The notes: a model not told the origin generated them from the letters alone. A stretch of 5,777 nt of DNA from Campylobacteraceae bacterium (GCA_027023145.1 JALVWV010000322.1:1-5777); one strand, 5' to 3'; shown: positions 1-5,074, numbered from the stretch's first letter. Program-made: numbers and translations.

Positions 1-560
1 ACAAAGCCTACCGGAAACAGCAGCAGCGCCACTTGGCTTAGATCCACCCCCTCGGAAAGCAACGTATTGATCGCCGCATAGATAAACGTCGGGGCATTGC
101 CGCATGCAAGAATCATCGGCTCATCCCGGTGGCGGTGGATCGCCTCGACCACCGCCGCGTAGCTCCGGGTCGTACCGTGTTCCTTGGCCGACTCAAATGC
201 AAAAGGCTCATTGACATAGCATACCGCTTCATTACCATACGTCTCCAGATAGAAGTTACTCAAGCCCACCCGGATCATATTGACGTCGAGAATGATCCGT
301 GCGCCTTCCTGAAGCAACCCGCGAATCCGCCCTACTGCATCGGAGGTGAAATGAATGTTCTCCAGCACCGCCTCGAAGCAACTCGTCGTATGGATCAACC
401 GCTCGATCACCGCTTGTTCATCGACCGAAAAGTTTGCAATCGCCGGATGTTCTCGCGCAAGCTCCTCGTGGATGGTCTCAAACGATCGCACCGAAATATC
501 CGCCCCGATCGCAACCGGCGGCTCCTGCAATTCAAACGGTACGGACTTCTCAGACTGCAT
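1..560 (-). CDS. cbiC: Cobalt-precorrin-8 methylmutase CbiC (CobH family), C-terminus cut by window edge
   Basis: The family moves the C11 methyl group of (cobalt-)precorrin-8 to C12, giving (cobyrinate) hydrogenobyrinate, in the cytoplasmic corrin pathway. The 186 visible residues carry the hallmark RLIHTT segment (His57, matching the proposed catalytic His of CobH/CbiC), TTRS at 130-133, GNAPT at 154-158 and FPVGF at 182-186, where the window ends. Salmonella CbiC is about 210 residues and about 45 follow this last motif, so roughly that many are probably missing here. The N-terminus is about 12 residues longer than in Salmonella. The ATG start is supported by AAGGA a few bases upstream. 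It overlaps the 3' end of cbiL by 11 bp, which implies translational coupling. With a CbiK-type chelatase nearby, the substrate is probably the cobalt-containing intermediate (inference). Confidence 0.92.
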   Translation of the reverse strand, partial: MQSEKSVPFELQEPPVAIGADISVRSFETIHEELAREHPAIANFSVDEQAVIERLIHTTSCFEAVLENIHFTSDAVGRIRGLLQEGARIILDVNMIRVGLSNFYLETYGNEAVCYVNEPFAFESAKEHGTTRSYAAVVEAIHRHRDEPMILACGNAPTFIYAAINTLLSEGVDLSQVALLLFPVGF

Positions 561-1242
561 GGGGATCCTTCTTGAAAAAATCGATCAACAGCGTCATGTA
601 TCGGCGCACCGTCGGGATTTTACCCTCGATGATTCTCTCACCGGCAAAACCCAAATCCTCAAACGTCACCATCGCCCCCTCTTCAGGAATCGTATTGGTC
701 TCCATCCCAATTTTTGGACGCATATAAACCGTCGTAGTCGGCACCTCTTTGTCCAGTAACGGCACGATCCGCAGCTGACTCTCCCCGACACACAGGGGCT
801 TCCTGGCACGAGCCGAAGCCTGAGAAAAGGACGTCACCCCCGGGATCACTTCACACCCGGCATACACTTCGGGGCGTTGCTCAGCTATCCGATCGAGTAG
901 ATAATAGACCGTGCTGTAGATCCCGCTATCACCCAGCGTGACAAAACACACACGTCCATACTCCTCCATCGCCCCATAAAGCGTCTCCACCTGCGCCTGC
1001 CAATCCTCCTCACGAAACCGCATCGGGGTATAAACCGGAAAAATTGGCCGTTCAAACCCCTCGCTCTTCATCAGACTCCGCACGATCCGATACGTCAGGG
1101 ATCGATCAAAGCTCCCGTCACTGCTTTTGGTCGGCACCCCGATTGCATCGCAATCTTTGAGCGCTTTGAGCGCTTTGAGGGTGATGAGTTCGGGATCACC
1201 GGGTCCTAATGAGACCATGGTGAGTTGCTGAGTGCGTATCAC
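550..1242 (-). CDS. cbiL: Cobalt-factor II / precorrin-2 C20-methyltransferase CbiL (CobI family)
   Basis: This enzyme uses S-adenosylmethionine to methylate C20 of cobalt-factor II (anaerobic route) or precorrin-2. The 230-residue length is normal for the tetrapyrrole methylase family. Visible motifs are the N-terminal SLGPGDPELITLKA (11-24), VTLGDSGIYST (101-111) and IPGVTSF (133-139). The GDSG reading is slightly unusual, since most relatives have GDPS or GDPT there. The start is a GTG codon preceded by AAAGGA with about 5 bases of spacing. The next in-frame ATG (residue 9, 1216-1218) has no ribosome binding site, so GTG is preferred. A short in-frame DNA repeat (unit CTTTGAGCG on the plus strand, 1155-1179) encodes LKALKAL just after the glycine-rich loop. 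The gene overlaps cbiC downstream and is separated from cbiK upstream by a repeat-rich gap. Confidence 0.92.
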   Translation of the reverse strand: MIRTQQLTMVSLGPGDPELITLKALKALKDCDAIGVPTKSSDGSFDRSLTYRIVRSLMKSEGFERPIFPVYTPMRFREEDWQAQVETLYGAMEEYGRVCFVTLGDSGIYSTVYYLLDRIAEQRPEVYAGCEVIPGVTSFSQASARARKPLCVGESQLRIVPLLDKEVPTTTVYMRPKIGMETNTIPEEGAMVTFEDLGFAGERIIEGKIPTVRRYMTLLIDFFKKDPHAV

Positions 1243-1267
1243 ACTGTTCCTTTATCGAGTTCGGGGC

Positions 1268-1287
1268 TGGGACTTCAGTCCCACTAC
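1268..1287 (-). repeat. REP-like element: GTAG tetranucleotide plus hairpin
   Basis: The perfect inverted repeat TGGGACT-TC-AGTCCCA (1268-1283) is directly preceded, on the minus strand, by GTAG. GTAG or GGAG next to a small hairpin is the known layout of REP sequences mobilised by TnpA-REP (RAYT) transposases. The same 14-bp core, GGGACTTCAGTCCC, recurs exactly at 5117-5130. No RAYT gene is in the window, so mobilisation would be in trans. Confidence 0.7.
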
Positions 1288-1303
1288 TGCGGCCAAAGCC
1301 GCA
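1288..1303. repeat. Hairpin TGCGGC-CAAA-GCCGCA, paired with the adjacent REP-like element
   Basis: This is a 6-bp perfect stem with a 4-base loop. It abuts the GTAG of the preceding element, so the two together resemble a two-hairpin BIME-like composite. The relation to REP families is inferred from layout. Confidence 0.5.
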
Positions 1304-1402
1304 TCCCCTGTAAACTATTTCTCTTTTGCTATGTCTATCTGGGGTCTGGTGATTTGTGATTTGTCTGCTGTCACAAAGTGCAGCAGATGAATCATGAATC
1401 AC

Positions 1403-1430
1403 CTGACCCCTTCTTGCTGACCCCTTCTTG
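1403..1430. repeat. Perfect tandem duplication of a 14-bp unit
   Basis: CTGACCCCTTCTTG occurs twice back to back (1403-1416 and 1417-1430) with no mismatch. This looks like a recent slippage product in non-coding DNA. No function is evident. Confidence 0.9.
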
Positions 1431-1468
1431 CCCTCCTAATTGTAGTTGCACGATCAGGAGTATTTTTG

Positions 1469-1487
1469 GTGGGGCTGAAGCCGCCAC
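1469..1487. repeat. REP-like hairpin, degenerate (GTGG-GGCT / AGCC-G-CCAC)
   Basis: An 8-bp stem with one bulged base surrounds a GA loop. The central GGCT-GA-AGCC resembles the GGGGCT...AGCTCC hairpin at 5167-5180, which suggests a diverged copy of the same repeat class. Confidence 0.45.
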
Positions 1488-1514
1488 TTCCAGAATAAAT
1501 CGCATTGCAATTTT

Positions 1515-1536
1515 GGTGTGCAATTGCACACCCTAC
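1515..1536 (-). repeat. REP-like element with an 18-bp perfect palindrome next to GTAG
   Basis: GGTGTGCAATTGCACACC (1515-1532) is a perfect palindrome. On the minus strand GTAG (complement of 1533-1536) sits directly upstream, so the strand reads GTAG followed by the palindrome, as in REP sequences recognised by RAYT transposases. It lies 44 bp beyond the cbiK stop. Confidence 0.65.
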
Positions 1537-1579
1537 GCGACATACAAACATTTCTAATTTCTAACTTATAATTTCTAAT

Positions 1580-2401
1580 TTAATCGCATCCCATCTTCGC
1601 CATCTCATCGGCAATATTCCCGAACACAATCTCCCGGACACTCTCCAGTTCAATAAAATTAAACCGCTCCGAAGCGCTCTGACTCGGGACGATCCGCGCC
1701 TCAAAATGCTCCGAGAGCTCTTGCGCTATCTCGACCATATCTTTGCGGTAGTGATTGCCGCTAACGAGGAGCATCGGGACAACCTGCACTTTGCGCACAC
1801 CCTCTTGTTTCATCTTGGCAATAAGGCTCTCCTTGACCGCGTACCATGGATAAGCACCCTCAAGAGAGCAAGTGTAGTTGTGTTCACCAAGCCGCTCCAA
1901 AAACCCCTCGGCATAACTTACTGAAGCCAGCCCGGCACGATCGAGCACCGGGACACCGTGGATGATGTAAAGGTTGGCTTGATCGGGCTTAGTGATCGCA
2001 TCGTTGAGCCCTTTGAGTGCCAGGGAGGTCTCTTTGGTCTTGTGGAGGATCGCACGTGTAGCACGGATGTTGGCCATCGAAAAGGTATTGAACCCCTCGA
2101 CGATCCCCAGCAACACTTCGTGCTCATCGGTGGGGAAGAGGTTGATCGAAGCGACAACGATCCGCTTGTAGCCCATCAGATCTACATCGGCCAGCACCTG
2201 CGGGAGATTTTGGAACTGTGTTTTCTCTTTGTTGAGCGCTTTGAGCACCATCCGGGAGGAGAAGGAGAGATAGACATCCGCCTCGGGAAAGCGCTGCTTC
2301 ACATCCCGCACCAGCGCACGGTACATCTCCTGCTCAATCACCGATCCAAAGGCCGCTAGGACGATCGCCGTCCCGCGGCTGTAGTGGCGGTAGCGTTTCA
2401 T
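1580..2401 (-). CDS. cbiK: Sirohydrochlorin cobaltochelatase, CbiK type
   Basis: CbiK-type chelatases insert Co2+ into sirohydrochlorin at the start of the anaerobic B12 route and act without ATP in the cytoplasm. The 273-residue length fits the family (Salmonella CbiK is 264). Segments matching CbiK are AAFGS (16-20), LSFSSRMVLKAL (45-56), GYKRIVVASINLFPTDEHE (77-95), YIIHGVP (145-151) and the block AYPWYAVKESL through PMLLVSGNHYRKDM (183-222). His148 and His217 align with the two metal-binding histidines of CbiK. The usual SFGT near the N-terminus reads AFGS. The ATG overlaps the cbiM stop as ATGA, with AAGG upstream, so it is translationally coupled to the permease. A more general CbiX/CbiK-like chelatase is the main alternative label. 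Confidence 0.88.
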   Translation of the reverse strand: MKRYRHYSRGTAIVLAAFGSVIEQEMYRALVRDVKQRFPEADVYLSFSSRMVLKALNKEKTQFQNLPQVLADVDLMGYKRIVVASINLFPTDEHEVLLGIVEGFNTFSMANIRATRAILHKTKETSLALKGLNDAITKPDQANLYIIHGVPVLDRAGLASVSYAEGFLERLGEHNYTCSLEGAYPWYAVKESLIAKMKQEGVRKVQVVPMLLVSGNHYRKDMVEIAQELSEHFEARIVPSQSASERFNFIELESVREIVFGNIADEMAKMGCD

Positions 2402-3087
2402 GAGGCCTTAACTTCACAGAGGTTAAGTTGCTTATCAAACAGACGAGTACAACGCCCTTTGTCCCATGCTTTGACCGCCGAGAGTACCGCCATATCGATC
2501 ACTGGCTCCAAGATCACTACCAGCATGTACGATCCGCCAAACGCCAGGACATTTTGGATGTTTTCTGCGGCAAATCCCTGACCGTAAAACGCCCAAAACA
2601 TCACCCAGCCCACAATCGCCCCTTCCCAAACGACGGAGAGTTTGAGCAGTTGGGTGTAGGTCAAATCTTTATAAGCAACCCCCTCAGGGATGATCCGCTT
2701 GCGTACACTGTAGAGGATCAGCATGCTGGCCAGCAACGTAGTGACATTGATCCCGTATTGTGGCAAATCAAACGGCGCGAAAAAGACCCCTTGGATCAGC
2801 AAGCCCATCGCCAGCCCGATCATCGCCGGAGCGATCCCGAAGAGCAAAAAGAGCGTCGTTCCAAGGATCAAATGCACCTCACTCACCCCCACCGGATAAT
2901 GGGGAAGCACTTCAAAACATGAAAAGACCGTCACCGTACTGATGAGAGCTTTAATCGTAAATGAGATGAGCCCGTTTTCTTTGATATTGTCATACGCCAG
3001 CTTGAGGCCGGCACCTATTACGCCCGCTCCTGTGGCGTACCCGAGAAACATTTTTGCGCCTGCTACGACGCCCGGTTCGATATGCAT
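2398..3087 (-). CDS. cbiM: CbiM-like cobalt permease (substrate-specific component of an ECF transporter)
   Basis: The CbiM/NikM family is the integral-membrane substrate-binding subunit of Co2+/Ni2+ ECF importers. The 229-residue protein is very hydrophobic, with segments near 10-30, 42-60, 72-104, 112-128, 152-170 and 180-205. It starts MHIEPG; in the family the N-terminal Met-His forms part of the metal site, and His72 in SEVHLILG is a likely second ligand. I chose the ATG at 3085-3087 because AAGGAG lies 7 bases upstream and the protein then begins with Met-His; the longer reading to 3132 adds 15 unlikely residues. MHIEPG instead of the classical MHIMEG marks a divergent subfamily. No cbiN, cbiQ or cbiO is adjacent. 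The 4-bp overlap with cbiK supports cobalt rather than nickel (inference). Confidence 0.85.
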   Translation of the reverse strand: MHIEPGVVAGAKMFLGYATGAGVIGAGLKLAYDNIKENGLISFTIKALISTVTVFSCFEVLPHYPVGVSEVHLILGTTLFLLFGIAPAMIGLAMGLLIQGVFFAPFDLPQYGINVTTLLASMLILYSVRKRIIPEGVAYKDLTYTQLLKLSVVWEGAIVGWVMFWAFYGQGFAAENIQNVLAFGGSYMLVVILEPVIDMAVLSAVKAWDKGRCTRLFDKQLNLCEVKAS

Positions 3088-3114
3088 GATTGTCTCCTTG
3101 TAATGTGTGATAAC

Positions 3115-3152
3115 AGTATACCCAATTGTCAATCAGGGGATGAAATTTCATC
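3115..3152 (-). promoter_or_regulatory. Candidate cbiM promoter with palindrome over the -35 region
   Basis: On the minus strand TATACT (3115-3120) is a plausible -10, giving a leader of about 20 nt before the cbiM ATG. No good -35 lies at the right spacing; a TTGACA (3127-3132) is too close. A perfect 14-bp palindrome, GATGAAATTTCATC (3139-3152), covers the -35 zone and could be an operator. No cobalamin riboswitch fits in such a short leader. Confidence 0.4.
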
Positions 3153-3163
3153 GCACTCTCACT

Positions 3164-3189
3164 GGTTCCATATCTCCCGATATGGAACC
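3164..3189. promoter_or_regulatory. Perfect 11-4-11 inverted repeat, first of two related palindromes
   Basis: The arms GGTTCCATATC (3164-3174) and GATATGGAACC (3179-3189) flank TCCC. The core CCATATC-N4-GATATGG recurs at 3219-3236. No T-run follows on either strand, so it is not an intrinsic terminator. It lies about 75-100 bp upstream of the cbiM start codon. Candidate operator or a REP-type hairpin; the sequence does not decide. Confidence 0.5.
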
Positions 3190-3212
3190 CTTACAACATC
3201 TGATTCGTCGGT

Positions 3213-3240
3213 CGTGTACCATATCAGGAGATATGGCACG
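3213..3240. promoter_or_regulatory. Second palindrome with the same CCATATC-N4-GATATGG core
   Basis: The core arms are 3219-3225 and 3230-3236 around AGGA. CGTG (3213-3216) and CACG (3237-3240) extend the stem past a two-base bulge. The two cores start 51 bp apart, close to five helical turns. The flanking arms differ from the first copy but still pair, so the structure is kept while the sequence outside the core has changed. Confidence 0.5.
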
Positions 3241-3258
3241 AGGGGAATCATAATGCGG

Positions 3259-3432
3259 TCAAATATTCTGGAAGGATAAACGTGGGGGAGAAGTCTTATG
3301 CTCCGGCTGCCGATACGCCAGCATATGGTACTGGTAATTGCTATCCAGACGCGCCAGTTTTTGCCACGTCGAATACATTGCGATGATCACCAGCGAAAAA
3401 TAGCGCTTTTTGTTGCCTCGGAGATATTTCAT
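3259..3432 (-). CDS. Small unrecognised ORF, 57 residues, coupled to the NYN remnant
   Basis: I do not recognise this protein. It begins MKYLRGNKKRYFSLV, is basic at the N-terminus, has a short hydrophobic stretch (FSLVIIAMY, 12-20), then a Gln/Tyr-rich middle, and ends SFQNI. There is no clear signal peptide or known motif. Its ATG overlaps the stop of the upstream ORF as ATGA, an arrangement typical of co-translated genes and the same as that used by cbiM-cbiK. It could be a real small protein or the start of a larger, truncated gene. Evidence for expression is only the overlap and the shared upstream promoter. Confidence 0.35.
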   Translation of the reverse strand: MKYLRGNKKRYFSLVIIAMYSTWQKLARLDSNYQYHMLAYRQPEHKTSPPRLSFQNI

Positions 3433-3599
3433 GGGGTCTTAGCTCTTTTGGGGAGTGTTGTATGCAACCAATCTATATGCTCTTGCAAATCTTCCCGTAT
3501 AGGATGGTTCATCGCATCCAGGACAAAGTGTATCCCTTCACGCCTTGCAAGTTTTGATGCTGGCACAAAATCACCATCAACAAGAATAGCTGTTTTCAT
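3429..3599 (-). pseudogene. NYN/DUF88-domain nuclease gene with the central part deleted in frame
   Basis: The 56-residue product starts MKTAILVDGD, which matches the N-terminus of NYN (PIN-like, LabA/DUF88) proteins where the Asp of LVDG is an active-site acid. It runs straight into DFVPASKLARREGIHFVLD and a tail with REDLQEHIDWL, which match the C-terminal part of the same family after its GDSDF motif. Full-length relatives have roughly 150 or more residues between these parts, so an in-frame internal deletion is inferred, probably between similar GATGGTGATTT-like sequences. The first and last motifs are fused into VDGDF. The ATG at 3597-3599 gives the family-like start; an in-frame ATG at 3639-3641 would put a terminator hairpin inside the gene and has AGGA only about 2 bases away. 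It is probably non-functional as a nuclease. Confidence 0.7.
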
Positions 3600-3610
3600 A
3601 AACAAAATCC

Positions 3611-3667
3611 AAAAAGCCCAAGGGCTCGGCTTCACCTGCATTTCCTGGTGAGCGTACTGCCTTGGGC
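3611..3667 (-). ncRNA. Structured leader RNA ending in a terminator-like hairpin ahead of the NYN remnant
   Basis: On the minus strand GCCCAAGG (complement of 3660-3667) pairs perfectly with CCTTGGGC (complement of 3616-3623), followed by TTTTTGGATTTTG. The 36-base interior contains a second stem, TCACC/GGTGA, which GC/GC extends past one bulged A, with a 10-base loop. A strong promoter begins transcription only a few bases upstream. The result is either an attenuated leader for the downstream ORFs or a short (about 60 nt) independent RNA. It matches no riboswitch class I recognise. Confidence 0.55.
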
Positions 3668-3679
3668 GTGATATGTCGT

Positions 3680-3709
3680 ATTATACCACATATTTGTGGA
3701 ATTTTTCAA
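3680..3709 (-). promoter_or_regulatory. Sigma-70-type promoter with an operator-like palindrome in the spacer
   Basis: TTGAAA (3704-3709) and TATAAT (3680-3685) are separated by 18 bases, and TGG before TATAAT gives an extended -10. The spacer begins with the perfect 5-4-5 inverted repeat CCACA-N4-TGTGG (3686-3699), placed where a bound repressor would block RNA polymerase. The predicted start is near 3673, just before the structured leader. It is the best promoter match in the window. Confidence 0.65.
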
Positions 3710-3742
3710 GTGTTTTTTGTGGTTAGCTCTATTTTTGACTCT

Positions 3743-4447
3743 CTATTTTGAATGCTCTTTCCGAAACACCCAAAACACCTTATCTGCCCCATCCTCATCA
3801 TACAGATAGACCGGTGTTTGCTCCACGATCTCCATCCCCAAAACAGCCTGCAACGCTTCGGGAGTATGATAGTACTGCCCAATTTCTCCGGTGGAGCGAC
3901 GCCATACTTCTCCCTTCCGCTCGAAGAGGTTAAAGACCGAACGATACTCCCCCGCCTCAAAATCGCTATCAATGGTCACAAACCGATCCTCATCCTCGGC
4001 GATGAAACTCCCCACCGCCACATGCTCAAACCCATGCAGGGTATTGGTATCGCACAGGAACACCCCGCCCTCATCCAAGTGCTCCCGCACACACCGGCCG
4101 AAACGCTCCAGCGCCTTGCCATCTAGATAATTGAGCATATCAAACACCGCTGTGATCACACTATAACGCCCCGGATCATCACACAGGTCGACCTGCTCCG
4201 CCTCAACCCCCTGCTCTCTGGCACGCGCAACCATCTCACCGCTCAAATCGATCCCCTGAAAGGAAGCTTGCGGAAATGCCCGCTGGATTCCAGCGATAAA
4301 ATCACCACTCCCACACCCCACATCCAAAAGCGAATCAAACTCGATACCCTGAAGTGCCAGCAGATAATGGGCATACAGATCGGGTGCAGCTTCTTTGACC
4401 CCGAGGAGGTCTTCGACTCTGGCGTAGAGATCTAACGGGTCATTCAC
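3743..4447 (-). CDS. Class I SAM-dependent methyltransferase, substrate unknown
   Basis: The 234-residue protein has the Rossmann methyltransferase signature: motif I LLDVGCGSGDF (40-50), an acidic residue ending strand 2 in GIDLSGEM (Asp67), VDLCD (86-90) and the FDMLNYL segment near 102-108 after strand 4. Motif I is intact, so it should bind S-adenosylmethionine. The substrate cannot be read from the sequence. The start is GTG at 4445-4447; an overlapping ATG one base later is out of frame, and the ribosome binding site is weak. It begins 13 bases after the DUF302 stop, so the two are probably co-transcribed. It is not close in sequence to the corrin methylases downstream, and I see no evidence that it acts in B12 synthesis. 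No clear terminator follows. Confidence 0.87.
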   Translation of the reverse strand: MNDPLDLYARVEDLLGVKEAAPDLYAHYLLALQGIEFDSLLDVGCGSGDFIAGIQRAFPQASFQGIDLSGEMVARAREQGVEAEQVDLCDDPGRYSVITAVFDMLNYLDGKALERFGRCVREHLDEGGVFLCDTNTLHGFEHVAVGSFIAEDEDRFVTIDSDFEAGEYRSVFNLFERKGEVWRRSTGEIGQYYHTPEALQAVLGMEIVEQTPVYLYDEDGADKVFWVFRKEHSK

Positions 4448-4460
4448 TGATCTGATCTAC

Positions 4461-4901
4461 TTATTTTGATTTTGATACGCTACGTGTCACGTCATCCAGG
4501 ATATCATGCAACTCCGGCAGTACCCCACAATGACTGAGCTTATAGTTATTTTTCAAATCAATCGGATCACGATACACGATCCAGACTTTTCCGGAATAAT
4601 CCCGGTATACCGCAATTCGCATAGGTAATTCAAGGGCAACATTCGGATCATTCAGGATCATCCGACTGTTGTAATTTGGATTGGCAAACATTATCACTTG
4701 TTCATCATTAATATCCATTGACCCTTTGTGTGCAATCGCCCGCTGGTCGATCACATCAAGTACATCCATATGATGACGGGTAAGCTGTTGCTTGAGTGCC
4801 TCAACCGTATGAGAAAAGTCCTGATGACTCTCACGGGCAATTAGAGCATCAGCTTCGACCAATGTAAAGCATGCCAAGAAAAACAATATGACCTTTTTCA
4901 T
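4461..4901 (-). CDS. DUF302-domain protein with N-terminal signal peptide
   Basis: The 146-residue product begins MKKVILFFLACFTLVEADA, a typical signal peptide with possible cleavage after ADA (residue 19), so it is probably periplasmic. The mature part fits the DUF302 pattern: SHQDFSHTVEALKQQL (25-40), MFANPNYNSRMI (71-82), a DPNVALELPMRIAVYRD block (85-101) and KVWIVYRDP (105-113). The biochemical role of DUF302 is not established. I chose the ATG at 4899-4901 because AGAGGAG lies upstream at good spacing and the signal peptide then starts at residue 1; a longer reading to 4934 adds 11 residues without support. It is followed at 13 bases by the methyltransferase. Confidence 0.82.
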   Translation of the reverse strand: MKKVILFFLACFTLVEADALIARESHQDFSHTVEALKQQLTRHHMDVLDVIDQRAIAHKGSMDINDEQVIMFANPNYNSRMILNDPNVALELPMRIAVYRDYSGKVWIVYRDPIDLKNNYKLSHCGVLPELHDILDDVTRSVSKSK

Positions 4902-4929
4902 AAAAACTCCTCTGAAAATAGATACAGGT

Positions 4930-4945
4930 ATCATACCATATCATA
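4930..4945 (-). promoter_or_regulatory. Candidate promoter for the DUF302-methyltransferase pair
   Basis: Two TATGAT hexamers (4930-4935 and 4940-4945, minus strand) lie 29-44 bp before the start codon. The nearer one sits inside a small palindrome, GGTATGATACC. There is a T-rich stretch upstream but no clear -35. Weak evidence. Confidence 0.3.
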
Positions 4946-4984
4946 GTACCTAAAAAGTGCCAAGAGAATATATCCTAGGGAACA

Positions 4985-5061
4985 TGGAGCTGATGACGGG
5001 AGTCGAACCCGTGACCTCCTGATTACGAATCAGGTGCTCTGGCCGGCTGAGCTACATCAGC
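4985..5061 (-). tRNA. tRNA-Thr (anticodon CGU), CCA encoded
   Basis: The cloverleaf is complete: acceptor GCTGATG/CATCAGC, D stem GCTC/GAGC, anticodon stem CCTGA/TCAGG around loop TTCGTAA (anticodon CGT, reading ACG), five-base variable loop AGGTC, and T stem ACGGG/CCCGT with loop TTCGACT. The 3' end reads T-CCA, so CCA is in the genome; the discriminator base is U rather than the more common A. The minor CGU isoacceptor suits a genome that uses ACG codons. Confidence 0.96.
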
Positions 5062-5074
5062 ACGTTGTGGGAGA

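Larger units (their letters stand above)
1243..1579. other. 337-bp repeat-rich intergenic region between cbiK and cbiL
   Basis: I see no gene here. The region holds four hairpin-forming elements (1268-1287, 1288-1303, 1469-1487, 1515-1536) and an imperfect hairpin with CTGCTG/CAGCAG arms (1365-1386, one bulged base). It also holds a perfect 14-bp tandem duplication (1403-1430), and three copies of ATTTCTAA running up to the cbiK stop (1550-1578). No hairpin is followed by a clear T-run on the minus strand, so none is a convincing intrinsic terminator, and no good promoter for cbiL is obvious. cbiL may therefore depend on readthrough from cbiMK, with these structures lying in the intercistronic RNA (inference). 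Confidence 0.8.

Noticed and set aside
129..759. Overlapping plus-strand open frames opposite cbiC and cbiL
   Set aside because: Their products are low-complexity or Arg/His-rich and lie antisense to two clearly conserved genes.
1155..1179. Repeat CTTTGAGCG inside cbiL as a contingency (phase-variable) tract
   Set aside because: The unit is 9 bp, so copy changes keep the frame, and the encoded LKALKALKD fits the normal helix after the glycine-rich loop at normal protein length.
1196..1402. 68-codon minus-strand open frame just upstream of cbiL
   Set aside because: It is made of repeat sequence, overlaps the cbiL start in another frame and resembles no known protein.
1243..1579. CRISPR array
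   Set aside because: The repeats are palindromic hairpins of different sequence with irregular spacing; there are no uniform repeats and spacers and no cas genes.
1958..2359. 133-codon plus-strand open frame opposite cbiK
   Set aside because: It is the antisense of a well-conserved chelatase and has no recognisable motif or ribosome binding site.
3088..3430. Cobalamin riboswitch upstream of cbiM
   Set aside because: I looked on the minus strand for a B12-box-like conserved core and found none; the predicted leader before cbiM is only about 20 nt and the upstream DNA is occupied by palindromes and a coupled ORF.
3298..3651. 117-codon plus-strand open frame
   Set aside because: It runs antisense to the NYN remnant, whose family match is clear, and crosses the leader hairpin; no start signals were seen.
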